From NCBI GenBank assembly GCA_002842515.1, contig PHDC01000001.1:1922001-1986000 (forward strand): 64,000 bases of DNA. Direction: 5' to 3'. Positions 17,675-26,635 of this stretch are shown here, piece by piece (positions within the stretch are counted from its first letter, which is position 1; every line of letters starts with the position of its first letter). A program made the translations under genes and the position numbers. The DNA comes from Bacteroidetes bacterium HGW-Bacteroidetes-5 (GTDB taxonomy: Bacteria > Bacteroidota > Bacteroidia > Bacteroidales > UBA932). Below the pieces are notes generated by a model. The model made no database searches, was not told the origin of the DNA, and saw nothing but the letters and a program-made list of their open reading frames with translations.

Positions 17675-19260
17675 TATTTTGTATTTGCAGATTTGCTGTT
17701 ATATGTGTTTTCACTGCCGGTTGTATTATCACTACCGGTTGCATTATCACTGTCGGTTGCATGAACCAACTCTCTTGGGTCTGTTATTACGCCTGTGATT
17801 GCAGATGCTGCTGCTACGAGCGGCCCGGCAAGTATTGTCCTTGCACCCGGGCCCTGTCGCCCCTCGAAATTCCTGTTTGTTGTTGATATACAGTACTTCC
17901 CTTCCGGAACCTTATCTTCATTCATCCCCAGACAGGCCGAACATCCCGGTTGGCGCACCACGAAGCCCGCTTCACGAAGTATTTTTCCAAGACCCTCTTC
18001 CTCTATCTGCCGCTCAACCCTCTTAGAACCCGGAACCAGCCAGGCTGTTACCCCGGGGGCCTTTTGCCTCCCTTTAACCAAACCCGCAAAATCACGAAAA
18101 TCCTCTATCCGCCCGTTTGTGCAACTGCCCAAAAATATATAATCTACAGGGTGTCCCAGCAGCTGCTCACCCCATTTAAATCCCATATAATCAAGAGCCT
18201 TCCCGGCCATTACCATATCAACTGCACTCTTCTCCGCACCTACCATATCAACTGCACTCTTCTCCGCCACTTGGCTTCCGGCCGGCGGAATTTTTCCGTG
18301 TACAACCATCCCCATTCCCGGGTTCGTGCCCCAGGTAATCATCGGCTCAATCGCTGCAGCATCTATTTCAACTACAGTATTAAAGAGAGCCCCGGCATCG
18401 CTTCTTAACTCCAGCCACCGCTTTACCGAACTCTCCCACAACTCACCTTTGGGAGAGTATTCCCGCCCCTTAACATAGTCAAGCGTCTTTTGGTCGGGCG
18501 CAATCAATCCGCCGCGGGCACCCATCTCAATACTCATATTGCAGATGGTCATCCGCCCCTCCATACTCAAACCTTTTATTGTGCTCCCCGCGAATTCAAT
18601 GAAGTGGCCTGTTCCTGCGGATGTTCCCAGCCGCGAAATTATATGGAGGATTATATCCTTTGCACACACCCCATTTGAGAGCTCTCCATCTACCTTTATG
18701 AGCATCTGCTTAGGTTTGCTTTGGAGCAGGGTCTGTGTGGCCAGAACCATCTCCACCTCGCTTGTCCCAATGCCAAAGGCGATACTGCCAAAGGCTCCGT
18801 GTGTAGATGTGTGGCTGTCTCCGCAAACAATTGTCATTCCGGGTTGGGTTATTCCAAGTTCCGGCCCGATAATGTGTACAACCCCATTCGATGGGTCTCC
18901 CAGCGGGAAGTAGGTGATTCCGTGCTCCTTTGTGTTGGCAGCAAGCTGCTCAATGGGGATGCGGGACAAAGGATCTTCAATAGGCCTATCCTGCTCTCTG
19001 GTCGGGACATTGTGATCGCAGGTGGCAAATGTCTGTGAGGGCCTAAAGACTTTGCGCCCTCTGTTGCGCAGTCCGGTAAAAGCCTGAGGGCTGGTCACCT
19101 CGTGTATAAAATGGCGGTCAATGTAGAGGATTGACGGCACTCCCGGAAGGATTGACTGCCCACCCGGAAGGATTGACTGCCCACCCGGAAGGGTTGACTG
19201 CCCGCCCGGAATCTCTTTTACAATGTGCGACTCCCATATTTTGTCAAATAGTGTTTTCAT
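17674..19260 (-). CDS. leuC: 3-isopropylmalate dehydratase large subunit with three tandem-repeat insertions
   Basis: Aconitase-family 4Fe-4S hydro-lyase subunit. Cluster ligands are visible: FLGSCTNGR (Cys380) and [10 protein letters not shown] (Cys440, Cys443); [30 protein letters not shown] and GHFIEFAGS are also typical. At 528 residues it is some 60 longer than usual. Three in-frame tandem arrays explain much of this: about four 7-residue units of the LPGGQSI type at residues 17-44 (21-bp period, DNA 19127-19211), a 10-residue duplication [10 protein letters not shown] at about 331-350 (30 bp, 18211-18270), and 6-residue ATGSDN units near the C terminus (18 bp, 17712-17765). All key residues remain, so activity is expected. 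Confidence 0.95.
   Translation of the reverse strand: MKTLFDKIWESHIVKEIPGGQSTLPGGQSILPGGQSILPGVPSILYIDRHFIHEVTSPQAFTGLRNRGRKVFRPSQTFATCDHNVPTREQDRPIEDPLSRIPIEQLAANTKEHGITYFPLGDPSNGVVHIIGPELGITQPGMTIVCGDSHTSTHGAFGSIAFGIGTSEVEMVLATQTLLQSKPKQMLIKVDGELSNGVCAKDIILHIISRLGTSAGTGHFIEFAGSTIKGLSMEGRMTICNMSIEMGARGGLIAPDQKTLDYVKGREYSPKGELWESSVKRWLELRSDAGALFNTVVEIDAAAIEPMITWGTNPGMGMVVHGKIPPAGSQVAEKSAVDMVGAEKSAVDMVMAGKALDYMGFKWGEQLLGHPVDYIFLGSCTNGRIEDFRDFAGLVKGRQKAPGVTAWLVPGSKRVERQIEEEGLGKILREAGFVVRQPGCSACLGMNEDKVPEGKYCISTTNRNFEGRQGPGARTILAGPLVAAASAITGVITDPRELVHATDSDNATGSDNTTGSENTYNSKSANTK
17712..17765. repeat. Three 18-bp in-frame tandem repeats at the leuC 3' end
   Basis: Units at 17712-17729, 17730-17747 and 17748-17765 share CACTrCCGGTTGyATTAT with a few differences. 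On the minus strand they encode SDNATG-like hexapeptides outside the conserved domain. Confidence 0.85.
18211..18270. repeat. 30-bp tandem duplication inside leuC
   Basis: Units 18211-18240 and 18241-18270 differ at two positions only and encode AEKSAVDMV twice. The near identity points to a recent slippage or duplication event. Confidence 0.9.
19127..19211. repeat. 21-bp tandem repeats at the leuC 5' end
   Basis: Full units at 19142-19162, 19163-19183 and 19184-19204 (CCCGGAAGG start), with partial units on both sides. They encode LPGGQSI heptapeptides in frame just before the conserved LYIDRHF segment. Confidence 0.9.
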
Positions 19261-19457
19261 CTGTTAGTGTTTTGTGTATATATCTGTATATTAATTGTTT
19301 AATATTTGTATTTTTCTCAATTGCCAAAATGCTATTTTTTAACTATTTAAAAACCAGCGTGTTTCACAGAACACTGGCAGTTGAATTTTCTGCTGCGCTG
19401 TTATGTGGCCAGCTGCGCGGATATGTGGTCCGTTTCACGGTTGTGTTCTCCGCGAAA
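19261..19457. other. leuA-leuC spacer, repeat-bearing
   Basis: Noncoding part of the 330-bp leuA-leuC gap. It contains a 20-bp tandem pair (19392-19411 and 19412-19431, GCTGCGC..TATGTGG, four differences) and, near 19361-19381, a stretch GTTTCACAGAACACTGGCAG that resembles the right arm of the 128-bp element, perhaps a decayed copy. No gene or clear promoter was seen. Confidence 0.5.
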
Positions 19458-19585
19458 AACTTTGCCAGTGTTTGATATAATACAATGTATATCAAAACTA
19501 TGTAAATCCCAGTTTTCCAAATCTGGAAAACTCGCTTTTGGAATTATCTGAATAACAAGACGTTTCATCAAACAATGGCAAAGTT
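19458..19585. repeat. 128-bp palindromic element, copy B (MITE-like), after leuA
   Basis: Arms AACTTTGCCAGTGTTTGAT (19458-19476) and ATCAAACAATGGCAAAGTT (19567-19585) are inverted repeats with one mismatch. The internal near-palindrome at 19511-19532 corresponds to 15887-15908 of copy A. Same length and orientation as copy A. It begins 5 bp after the leuA stop codon (minus strand), between leuA and leuC. Confidence 0.78.
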
Positions 19586-19590
19586 TAAAA

Positions 19591-21087
19591 TCAGATCATT
19601 ATCTTTGAAACGGCATTCACCAGCGCCTCCACCGATGCGGTGACAATATCGGTGTTGGCAGAGAAGCCGTAGTAGATACTGCCTTTGTTCTCTATCTGCA
19701 CGTGTACCTTCCCGACATCGTCGCTTCCGCGGGTAATGGCTTGTACAAGAAACTCTTCCAGGTTTATCTTGCGGTGGACAAGGGATTTGACCGCACAGAA
19801 TGCGGCATCGATGGGTCCGTTGCCGGAGCTGGTTGCACAGCACACCTCGCCGTCAATCACGAGCTTAACAGTGGCCATAGGAACGGAGTTTTTGCCGCAC
19901 ACTACCTGCAGATATTTAAGGCGAATCTTTTGATTCTGTTTGGCGCGGGTTACCCCCACAATTACGAGCAGATCTTGGTCGTTGATATCCTTTTTGCAAT
20001 CTGCAAGCTTAAGGAATTTATCGTAGGCCTGGTCCAGCTCTTCGTTTGTAAGCTCTACACCCAGCCTTTTATAGTGGTGGTTTAGGGCTGCCCTTCCGCT
20101 GCGGGCAGTGAGTGCTATGGTAGATTCGTTGACACCCACATCTGCAGGGTCTATGATCTCGTAGCTTTCACGGTTTTTGAGAACACCGTCCTGGTGTATC
20201 CCCGATGAGTGTGCAAATGCATTCCTGCCCACAATCGCTTTGTTGGGCTGTACCGGCATCCTCATAAGGGTGGAGACCAGCCGGGATGTCCGGGCAATAA
20301 GCCGGGTCTCAATCTCTGTGTAGACAGGAATGTCTTTACGGCACTTTATTGCCATAACCACCTCCTCCATAGCTGTGTTCCCGGCCCTTTCGCCAATACC
20401 GTTCACAGTGACCTCAACCTGCCTGGCTCCGTTCATCACCCCTGCAAGAGTGTTTGCGGTAGCCATTCCAAGATCGTTATGGCAGTGAGTTGAGATTATC
20501 GCTTTGTGAATATTGGAGACATTTTCGCGCAGATATTTGATCTTCTCTCCATATTCGTATGGCATACAGTACCCTGTTGTATCGGGGATGTTTACAACAG
20601 TTGCCCCTGCAGCAATCACCGCCTCTATCACCCTGGCCAGATACTCATTCTCTGTGCGGCCGGCATCTTCGGCATAGAACTCCACATCGTCGGTAAATCG
20701 GCGGGCATACTTGACGCACTTCACTGCCCGTTCAAGAATATCCTCCCGGTTTGAGCGGAATTTGTGCAATATATGCATATCCGAAGTTCCTATCCCTGTG
20801 TGGATTCGCTTTCTTTTTGCAAAGTGCAAGGCATCTGCAGCAACATCTATGTCTCTCTCCACGGCTCTGGTTAGAGCGCAAATAGTCGACTCGGTTATTA
20901 CTTTGGAGATCTCAACGATAGAGTTAAAATCTCCCGGGCTGGAGATGGGGAAGCCACACTCAATTACATCCACCTTTAGGAGCTCGAGTGCTTTTGCCAG
21001 TTCAATCTTCTCAATTGTGTTAAGCTGGCAACCGGGGACCTGCTCTCCGTCCCGAAGTGTGGTGTCAAATAGATAAAGTTTTTCCAT
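19591..21087 (-). CDS. leuA: 2-isopropylmalate synthase
   Basis: Condenses acetyl-CoA with 2-oxoisovalerate, the first committed step of leucine synthesis. The 498-residue protein shows the DRE-TIM catalytic domain: [19 protein letters not shown] at the N terminus, [11 protein letters not shown], and the metal-binding [18 protein letters not shown] with the HxH pair; [19 protein letters not shown] is also typical. The C-terminal 120 residues form a LeuA allosteric domain (leucine feedback site), with [15 protein letters not shown]. It is the first structural gene of leuA-leuC-leuD-leuB, directly behind a leader peptide and terminator, and is followed by palindromic element copy B. Confidence 0.97.
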   Translation of the reverse strand: MEKLYLFDTTLRDGEQVPGCQLNTIEKIELAKALELLKVDVIECGFPISSPGDFNSIVEISKVITESTICALTRAVERDIDVAADALHFAKRKRIHTGIGTSDMHILHKFRSNREDILERAVKCVKYARRFTDDVEFYAEDAGRTENEYLARVIEAVIAAGATVVNIPDTTGYCMPYEYGEKIKYLRENVSNIHKAIISTHCHNDLGMATANTLAGVMNGARQVEVTVNGIGERAGNTAMEEVVMAIKCRKDIPVYTEIETRLIARTSRLVSTLMRMPVQPNKAIVGRNAFAHSSGIHQDGVLKNRESYEIIDPADVGVNESTIALTARSGRAALNHHYKRLGVELTNEELDQAYDKFLKLADCKKDINDQDLLVIVGVTRAKQNQKIRLKYLQVVCGKNSVPMATVKLVIDGEVCCATSSGNGPIDAAFCAVKSLVHRKINLEEFLVQAITRGSDDVGKVHVQIENKGSIYYGFSANTDIVTASVEALVNAVSKIMI

Positions 21088-21101
21088 AACTACATAAAAT
21101 T

Positions 21102-21125
21102 AAAAAGCCACCCTTTTGGGGCGGC
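21102..21125 (-). terminator. Leucine-operon attenuator terminator
   Basis: On the minus strand GCCGCCC (21125-21119), a short loop, GGGTGGC (21113-21107, one G-U pair) and TTTTT (21106-21102) form a strong intrinsic terminator only 15 nt before the leuA start. A GGGCGG segment inside the leader peptide gene (21182-21177) can pair with the CCGCCC of the 5' arm (21124-21119) and would block it. Confidence 0.85.
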
Positions 21126-21157
21126 CTGTCTATTTTGATTTAAAATTCTCTTATTAA

Positions 21158-21238
21158 TTAATGCACAACAGATGCTCCGCCCGATTTATATAAACCCAGC
21201 AGCAGCAGTGATTGAATAATTGATATTTGTCTTTGCAT
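21158..21238 (-). CDS. leuL: Leucine operon leader peptide
   Basis: A 26-residue ORF, ATG at 21238-21236 and TAA at 21160-21158, with residues 11-14 encoded by four consecutive CTG leucine codons and a fifth leucine (TTA) at 16: the segment reads SLLLLGLY. It ends 32 nt before the attenuator stem. The GGGCGG antiterminator segment covers codons 19-21. When charged leucine tRNA is scarce the ribosome should stall on the CTG run, leave GGGCGG free to pair with the terminator's 5' arm, and allow transcription into leuA. The longer frame starting at 21403 is not needed; a promoter lies immediately upstream of 21238. Confidence 0.82.
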   Translation of the reverse strand: MQRQISIIQSLLLLGLYKSGGASVVH

Positions 21239-21246
21239 ATAGGTTG

Positions 21247-21276
21247 CGAAGTTATTAAAAATTTGAACCAGACAAA
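21247..21276 (-). promoter_or_regulatory. Promoter of the leucine operon
   Basis: On the minus strand TTTG (21276-21273), an 18-bp spacer and TAACTTCG (21254-21247), one base from TAnnTTTG. Transcription would start near the leader ATG at 21238, giving a nearly leaderless leader-peptide mRNA. Confidence 0.55.
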
Positions 21277-21363
21277 TTATAATTGAAAAATATTTGTAAA
21301 TTGCCCTCCTTAAACAGGCACTCTCACCCATTTTTAAGAGCAAAGAGTACCGGAAAACTTCGT

Positions 21364-21948
21364 ATGCATACAAAAAGAGATAAGCTGGTATCCTCTTCCG
21401 CATCTGCTTTTGAGCAGATGTATATCTCTAATTACCACAAAATAAAATCTTTTTGTAACCACTATTTAAGGGACGATAATCTCTCCAAAAATGTAGCTCA
21501 GGATGTCTTTGTCTCTGTATGGAACAACAGAGAGAATCTGGATTTTTCAGATGAACTTTTGCCATATCTTTTTGTGCTTGCAAAAAATATGTGTCTAAAT
21601 ATTCTAAAAAGGGAGAAGGTAAAACAGAACTATTCTGAGTATGGTAAAAGCCAAAACCGGGATTCGCTAAACTACACATCCCTGCGAGACTCATCCATTG
21701 GAATGCTTTATGGGAATGAGGTTGAGAAGTTGTTGAATGATGCACTGTTAAAAATGCCGGATAGCGTTAGGAGTACATTTTGTATGAGCAGGTTTAATCA
21801 CCTTAAATACGAAGAGATAGCAATAAACCAGAAGATATCGGTAAAAACTGTCGAATACAGAATAATGTATGCGCTCCGGGTTTTGAGAAAAATATTAAAA
21901 GACTATTTACCAATCTTGTTAGGGTATTTGTCCCTGAGATTGTTTTAA
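21364..21948 (+). CDS. RNA polymerase sigma-70 factor, ECF (FecI-like)
   Basis: ECF sigma factor expected to switch on the SusC/SusD genes that follow. I place the start at ATG 21364 (194 residues, normal for Bacteroidales FecI-like factors); the open frame extends upstream to a TTG at 21283 but that part shows no conserved sequence. Region 2 is seen in FEQMYISNYHKIKSFCNHY and VAQDVFVSVWNNRENL; region 4 is LKYEEIAINQKISVKTVEYR, a helix-turn-helix for -35 recognition. The anti-sigma gene begins 17 bp downstream. It is divergent from the leucine operon. Confidence 0.92.
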   Translation: MHTKRDKLVSSSASAFEQMYISNYHKIKSFCNHYLRDDNLSKNVAQDVFVSVWNNRENLDFSDELLPYLFVLAKNMCLNILKREKVKQNYSEYGKSQNRDSLNYTSLRDSSIGMLYGNEVEKLLNDALLKMPDSVRSTFCMSRFNHLKYEEIAINQKISVKTVEYRIMYALRVLRKILKDYLPILLGYLSLRLF

Positions 21949-21965
21949 CATACAGAGAGATTTAT

Positions 21966-22997
21966 ATGACAAAAGAACTACTATTAAAGTACATTAAAGG
22001 AGATGCTGCAAAGCAGGAGGAGATCGAAATACTCGAGTGGATTGGGAAAGACCCCCAAAACGAGAGATATTTTGTGATGCTCAATAATTTGTGGATATCT
22101 CAAAACATTTCTCAGGACAAAGCAAATGAGCGTGAGATTGAGGAGATAAGAGAGCTTACAACAAAGAGAAACGACTCCCGCAAAAGATTGAGGAGATATA
22201 TTTCATATGCTGCGGCTGCAGTTATCATTCTCTCTGTAGGGCTAAATCTGTTGTTTGTAAATAAAACAATATCAGATAAAAACAAGAAAGAGGAGCCTAT
22301 AAGGATGGCATATCTGCCTACAGAATATAAACACGAAGTATATACCGAAAAAGGGGTTAAGGCAAGAATAACTCTGCCGGACGGCTCAATGGTGTGGCTA
22401 AACTCCGATTCCAGAATAATTTACCCGGACAGGTTTGAGACAGATATCAGAGAGGTTGAATTTTCCGGGGAGGCCTATTTTGATGTGGTGAAAGACTCTT
22501 TACGGCCATTGGTTATTAAAACTAATAAAGATTTTAAAATAGAGGTTTTGGGAACTCAATTCAATGTTAGGAGTTATGATAACGATAATGAAGCGCAAAC
22601 AACACTCTACTCGGGCTCTCTAAATGTTGTATCTAAAGCAGTTAACAATGGCCGTAACGGAGAAAAAGATATTATCACAACCCTTAAACCTTCTGAATCT
22701 TGTATTATAAGAGATAAGCAGAGGCCTATTCATTTAAAACCGGCCGATGCCAATAAGCAGTATGCTTGGAAAGAGGGTAAAATTATATTTGACTCAACAC
22801 CACTCTCGGAAGTTATTAAAATGCTAGAGAGATGGCACGGGACAGAATTTGTGGTAAAAGACCAGTCTATATACAGATTTGATATTACGGCTAAGTTTCG
22901 TTCTGAATCTATAGTGCAAATTATGGAGATGATAAAATATTGTTCTCTAGTGGATTACACTATCGACAGCAATAAAGTAGTGCTCTATCGCAGATAA
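21966..22997 (+). CDS. FecR-family anti-sigma factor
   Basis: Inner-membrane anti-sigma factor that holds the ECF sigma encoded just upstream until signalled by the STN domain of the downstream SusC. The 343-residue protein has a cytoplasmic N-terminal domain (1-78), one transmembrane helix (about 80-98, SYAAAAVIILSVGLNLLFV), a periplasmic FecR domain (RITLPDGSMVWLNSDSRIIY, REVEFSGEAYFDV, LGTQFNVRSY) and a C-terminal DUF4974 region (SEVIKMLERWHGTEFVV). Architecture and position between sigma and SusC are typical of regulated nutrient-uptake loci. Confidence 0.95.
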   Translation: MTKELLLKYIKGDAAKQEEIEILEWIGKDPQNERYFVMLNNLWISQNISQDKANEREIEEIRELTTKRNDSRKRLRRYISYAAAAVIILSVGLNLLFVNKTISDKNKKEEPIRMAYLPTEYKHEVYTEKGVKARITLPDGSMVWLNSDSRIIYPDRFETDIREVEFSGEAYFDVVKDSLRPLVIKTNKDFKIEVLGTQFNVRSYDNDNEAQTTLYSGSLNVVSKAVNNGRNGEKDIITTLKPSESCIIRDKQRPIHLKPADANKQYAWKEGKIIFDSTPLSEVIKMLERWHGTEFVVKDQSIYRFDITAKFRSESIVQIMEMIKYCSLVDYTIDSNKVVLYRR

Positions 22998-23065
22998 TTC
23001 TGATTTTTTTGTTAGGGTAATCTACTTTGATGTTGTTTTACAATCAAACCCAAAACAATTAAATT

Positions 23066-26000
23066 ATGAATAGTAAAACAGTACCAAAGGCTTTATTAAG
23101 GCTTTTGCCTTTTGTAGCTATCTTCATCCTCTTTTGCAATGAGGTTTCAGCGCAAAAGATTAACATTAACTTTAAGGATACCCCGCTAAAAAACATTCTA
23201 ACGGAGGTTAATCGCCAGACCGGCTATGACTTTGTTTATTCAAATGCACTAACTGCAATTAATGACAAAGTGACCATCAGCTATAGTGCCAATGGCGAAC
23301 CTGTAGAAAAGTTGTTTGACGCACTTTTTACAGAGAGAGGTATATCCTATAAAATTAATAACAAACAGGTTACTCTTGCACCAAAAGAAATTGTTCCCGG
23401 AAGCAGACTTAATAGAGTCTCCTCTGCCGGAACAGCAGCACAAGAGTCTTTTTCTATTAAGGGTAAAATTTTGGATGACACTAAATTACCTCTTCCGGGA
23501 GTCTCAATCCAAAATCTCACATCAAAGAAAGGCTCTTTCTCCGACAACAACGGAGACTATAGTCTGGAGGTAAAAAACGGAGACAGAATCCGTTTTTCAT
23601 CAATAGGGATGACAACTAAAGAGATTGTGATTTCCGGTAGCGTAACAATTTACAATATTGATATGGCACCCGACAACATTCTACTTCAGGATGTGGTCGT
23701 AACCGGTTACCAAACCCTATCAAAAGAGAGGGCAACTGGATCTTTCAATATTATAAAGGCCGAACAACTTGAAAAACCGGCAACCAACCTTGGACAGAGA
23801 ATCATTGGAACATCTGCCGGTGTTCAGACAAAGACAGATGTAAACGGAAATGTAACATTTGAAATAAGGGGTCAAACAAGTCTCCTGGCAGCTGCACAGC
23901 CGCTTATCGTGGTTGACGGTTTTGCAATCCAGAGTGACCTCCGGTCAATCAACCCAAACGATGTTGAGAGTATTACAATTCTAAAAGATGCAGCTGCAAC
24001 ATCTATCTGGGGCGCACGCTCTGCCAACGGTGTAATTGTTATTACTTCAAAATCGGGATTAGGCAGTAAAAGAAGCGGTGTAAAAGTTGATTTTAGCAGT
24101 TTTCTCAAATATGCACCTAAGACAGATATCAATTATCAAAACCCTTTTGCAACATCTACAGAGATAATTGATTATGAGCAAAAAGGATTTTCTACCGGTT
24201 TCTTTGGCGGCCCTTGGGTTCCTCTTCCAAATAGTAACACAAGCCTGTCGGCAACCTATTCTGCAGCAGTTGAGGCAATGAATGAGGCCAGAATGGGATA
24301 TATTACCACCGCTCAACTAAATGCCACTCTGGACAAGTTACGCTCAATAGATAATAGGCAGGATGTTAAAGATCATATGCTTCAAAACCCTTTTACACAG
24401 CAATATAACCTCAATGTATCAGGTTCAAACGAAAGGATGACAAATGTTCTCTCTCTGATGTACGAAGGTTCAAATCAGAGTTATAAAGGTGACGATACCA
24501 AGAAATACATTGCTAACTACCGCTCTAATGTTAAGGTATTTAAATGGCTGGACTTTTTCTTCTCTGGTAGCTTTGGAATGAAAGATGAGAGAAATAACGG
24601 AATGGTTTACACAAGCAGCCCTTACCACGCACTTTTTAACGAAGATGGTAGTTATGCGCCCGTTCCACAAGGGGTATATATGCCAAATATGATAAGACAC
24701 GTCCCTATGAGCAGTTTCCCATATACAGATTGGACATACAATCCAATTAGAGAGGTAAATGGCCGTGACTTAAGAACAAAACAGATAAGCGCAAGAGCAC
24801 AGGCAGGTTTAACCTTTAAAATCATTGAAGGACTTACCATTGACTCTAAGATTCAGTACGAAATAATAAATAACGAAACTAAGAATATCTACACAGAAGA
24901 TACATACAATGTAAGGTCTACAATTAACTTTGCCTCTACTTGGGACAAGCCCACAGGAAAAGTTACAACTAACCTTCCAAAAGGCGGTTTTCTGGATCAG
25001 AGTAGAAACAGCTTAACTGCCTATAACTGGAGAAATCAGATTAACTATAATAAATTGTTTGCTGAGAAGCATCAGATAAGTTTTATTGCCGGTGCCGAGG
25101 TTTCAGACAGGGTTTACCAAACTTTTGGTAATCCAAGAACATATGGTTATGACGATGAAAAACTTACAGTAGGAACATTCCCTAACGGAGTTGGAGGAAG
25201 CGGTGTTTATGCCCTTAAAAACTGGACAGGTGGTGCACAAACATTTGCATATACCAACAGCTATTCATATAGTACAGACAGATACTTCTCAATGTATGGA
25301 AATGCATCATATACTTTTGACGGAAAATACACCCTTTCGGGATCTGCCAGGACAGATGCTTCCAACCTTATTACTGATGATCCTAAGTACAGATATGCTC
25401 CTTTCTGGTCTATCGGAGCTAGCTGGGCTATTACCAAAGAGGAGTTTATGAAGAGTATCTCCTGGCTGGACAGGTTACTCATTAGAGCAACTTACGGATA
25501 CAACGGTAACGTAGATAAATCTACTTCTTTTATGCCACTAATCTCTGTAACAGGAACACAGAACATATATATTCAAGATTATACCGCATCAATAGGCAGC
25601 TATGGGAACCCGACTCTTCGTTGGGAGAAGACAGGAACCATCAATCTTGGATTTGACTTTGATATGTTTAACGGGAAGCTATACGGGAAATTAGACCTTT
25701 ACAACAAAAAGGGTAAGGACCTTATAGTAGCTATGAGTATTCCGGCAGTAAACGGTACAGCAAGCCAAAAGCTCAATATGGCAGAGATGACCAATAGAGG
25801 TTTAGAGCTTGAACTTGGGACTACAATGAAACTCAAAGATAACGATATAGTTTGGGCAGGAAACTTCAACTTCTCATACAACAAGAATAAGATTGACAAT
25901 TTGTTTAAAGCAACCTATGCAGCCTATGACCTTTATGGTGGAGGAACTGCAGCATATGTACAAGGTTATGATGCAAATACATTATGGTCATTTAAATATG

Positions 26001-26623
26001 CTGGGGTTGTAGATAAAGGTGTGGCAGGAAGTCCAAACTGGCAGCCGGTTGTCCAAGGTAAAGGAGAAGATCTTTACGACTTTACAGGATGGACTCCTGG
26101 AGACGGGCGTGATTATATGCTAAATATGGGAACAAAAATTGCTCCGTTTGCTATAGGATTTACAAGTACATTTAAAGTATACAATTTTGACCTTTCATTT
26201 ATTGTCACCGGTAAATTTGGACACGTATTTAACGGATTTTCGTTCAACTATCCAAGTATGTCCGGTGGAAGTGCTCTCCCAAACAAGCTCTATGGTGAGA
26301 TTTTAAACTCAGACCCAATGGAGAGAGTTCCTATCCCATTTGGTAAGGCAGAACCAAGATACTACTTCTGGGACAGATTCTATCCATACCTTGACTATTT
26401 GGTTCAGAATGCCAACCACATAAGAATGCAGGAGTTGAATATTACCTATAATATGCCAAAACATCTTACAAGCAGATTAGGGATAGCTTCGGCTAAACTA
26501 TATGCTCAGGCAAACAACCTGTTTACCCTCTCAAACAACAAGTATAATGAAGATCCGGAATTTCCTCTGGGATCTCTCAGGCCTCAAGCCGCCTTTACCT
26601 TTGGATTAAATTTAGGATTCTAA
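23066..26623 (+). CDS. SusC/RagA-family TonB-linked outer membrane protein with STN signalling domain
   Basis: Full-length 1185-residue TonB-dependent transporter. Domains in order: signal peptide (about 1-29), STN domain (about 32-105; INFKDTPLKNILTEVNRQTG) that contacts the FecR anti-sigma, CarboxypepD-regulatory-like beta domain (about 128-205; KGKILDDTKLPLPGVSIQN), TonB box region (DVVVTGYQTLSKERATGSF), plug (ILKDAAATSIWGARSANGV) and outer-membrane barrel ending in FTFGLNLGF. Its own STN and the neighbouring sigma/FecR pair indicate substrate-induced expression. The SusD partner starts 12 bp downstream. Substrate unknown. Confidence 0.96.
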   Translation: MNSKTVPKALLRLLPFVAIFILFCNEVSAQKININFKDTPLKNILTEVNRQTGYDFVYSNALTAINDKVTISYSANGEPVEKLFDALFTERGISYKINNKQVTLAPKEIVPGSRLNRVSSAGTAAQESFSIKGKILDDTKLPLPGVSIQNLTSKKGSFSDNNGDYSLEVKNGDRIRFSSIGMTTKEIVISGSVTIYNIDMAPDNILLQDVVVTGYQTLSKERATGSFNIIKAEQLEKPATNLGQRIIGTSAGVQTKTDVNGNVTFEIRGQTSLLAAAQPLIVVDGFAIQSDLRSINPNDVESITILKDAAATSIWGARSANGVIVITSKSGLGSKRSGVKVDFSSFLKYAPKTDINYQNPFATSTEIIDYEQKGFSTGFFGGPWVPLPNSNTSLSATYSAAVEAMNEARMGYITTAQLNATLDKLRSIDNRQDVKDHMLQNPFTQQYNLNVSGSNERMTNVLSLMYEGSNQSYKGDDTKKYIANYRSNVKVFKWLDFFFSGSFGMKDERNNGMVYTSSPYHALFNEDGSYAPVPQGVYMPNMIRHVPMSSFPYTDWTYNPIREVNGRDLRTKQISARAQAGLTFKIIEGLTIDSKIQYEIINNETKNIYTEDTYNVRSTINFASTWDKPTGKVTTNLPKGGFLDQSRNSLTAYNWRNQINYNKLFAEKHQISFIAGAEVSDRVYQTFGNPRTYGYDDEKLTVGTFPNGVGGSGVYALKNWTGGAQTFAYTNSYSYSTDRYFSMYGNASYTFDGKYTLSGSARTDASNLITDDPKYRYAPFWSIGASWAITKEEFMKSISWLDRLLIRATYGYNGNVDKSTSFMPLISVTGTQNIYIQDYTASIGSYGNPTLRWEKTGTINLGFDFDMFNGKLYGKLDLYNKKGKDLIVAMSIPAVNGTASQKLNMAEMTNRGLELELGTTMKLKDNDIVWAGNFNFSYNKNKIDNLFKATYAAYDLYGGGTAAYVQGYDANTLWSFKYAGVVDKGVAGSPNWQPVVQGKGEDLYDFTGWTPGDGRDYMLNMGTKIAPFAIGFTSTFKVYNFDLSFIVTGKFGHVFNGFSFNYPSMSGGSALPNKLYGEILNSDPMERVPIPFGKAEPRYYFWDRFYPYLDYLVQNANHIRMQELNITYNMPKHLTSRLGIASAKLYAQANNLFTLSNNKYNEDPEFPLGSLRPQAAFTFGLNLGF

Positions 26624-26635
26624 AAATTATAGGTT

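Noticed and set aside
17795-18913. Several plus-strand ORFs of 75-152 codons
   Set aside because: They lie antisense to leuC, which has full family motifs, and their translations show no recognisable domain.
19127-19211. 21-bp repeats considered as a small CRISPR array
   Set aside because: The units are directly adjacent without spacers, in frame with leuC, and encode a heptapeptide repeat.
21283-21363. TTG start for the ECF sigma factor
   Set aside because: The extra 27 residues are basic and unlike sigma region 2; ATG 21364 gives the usual length.
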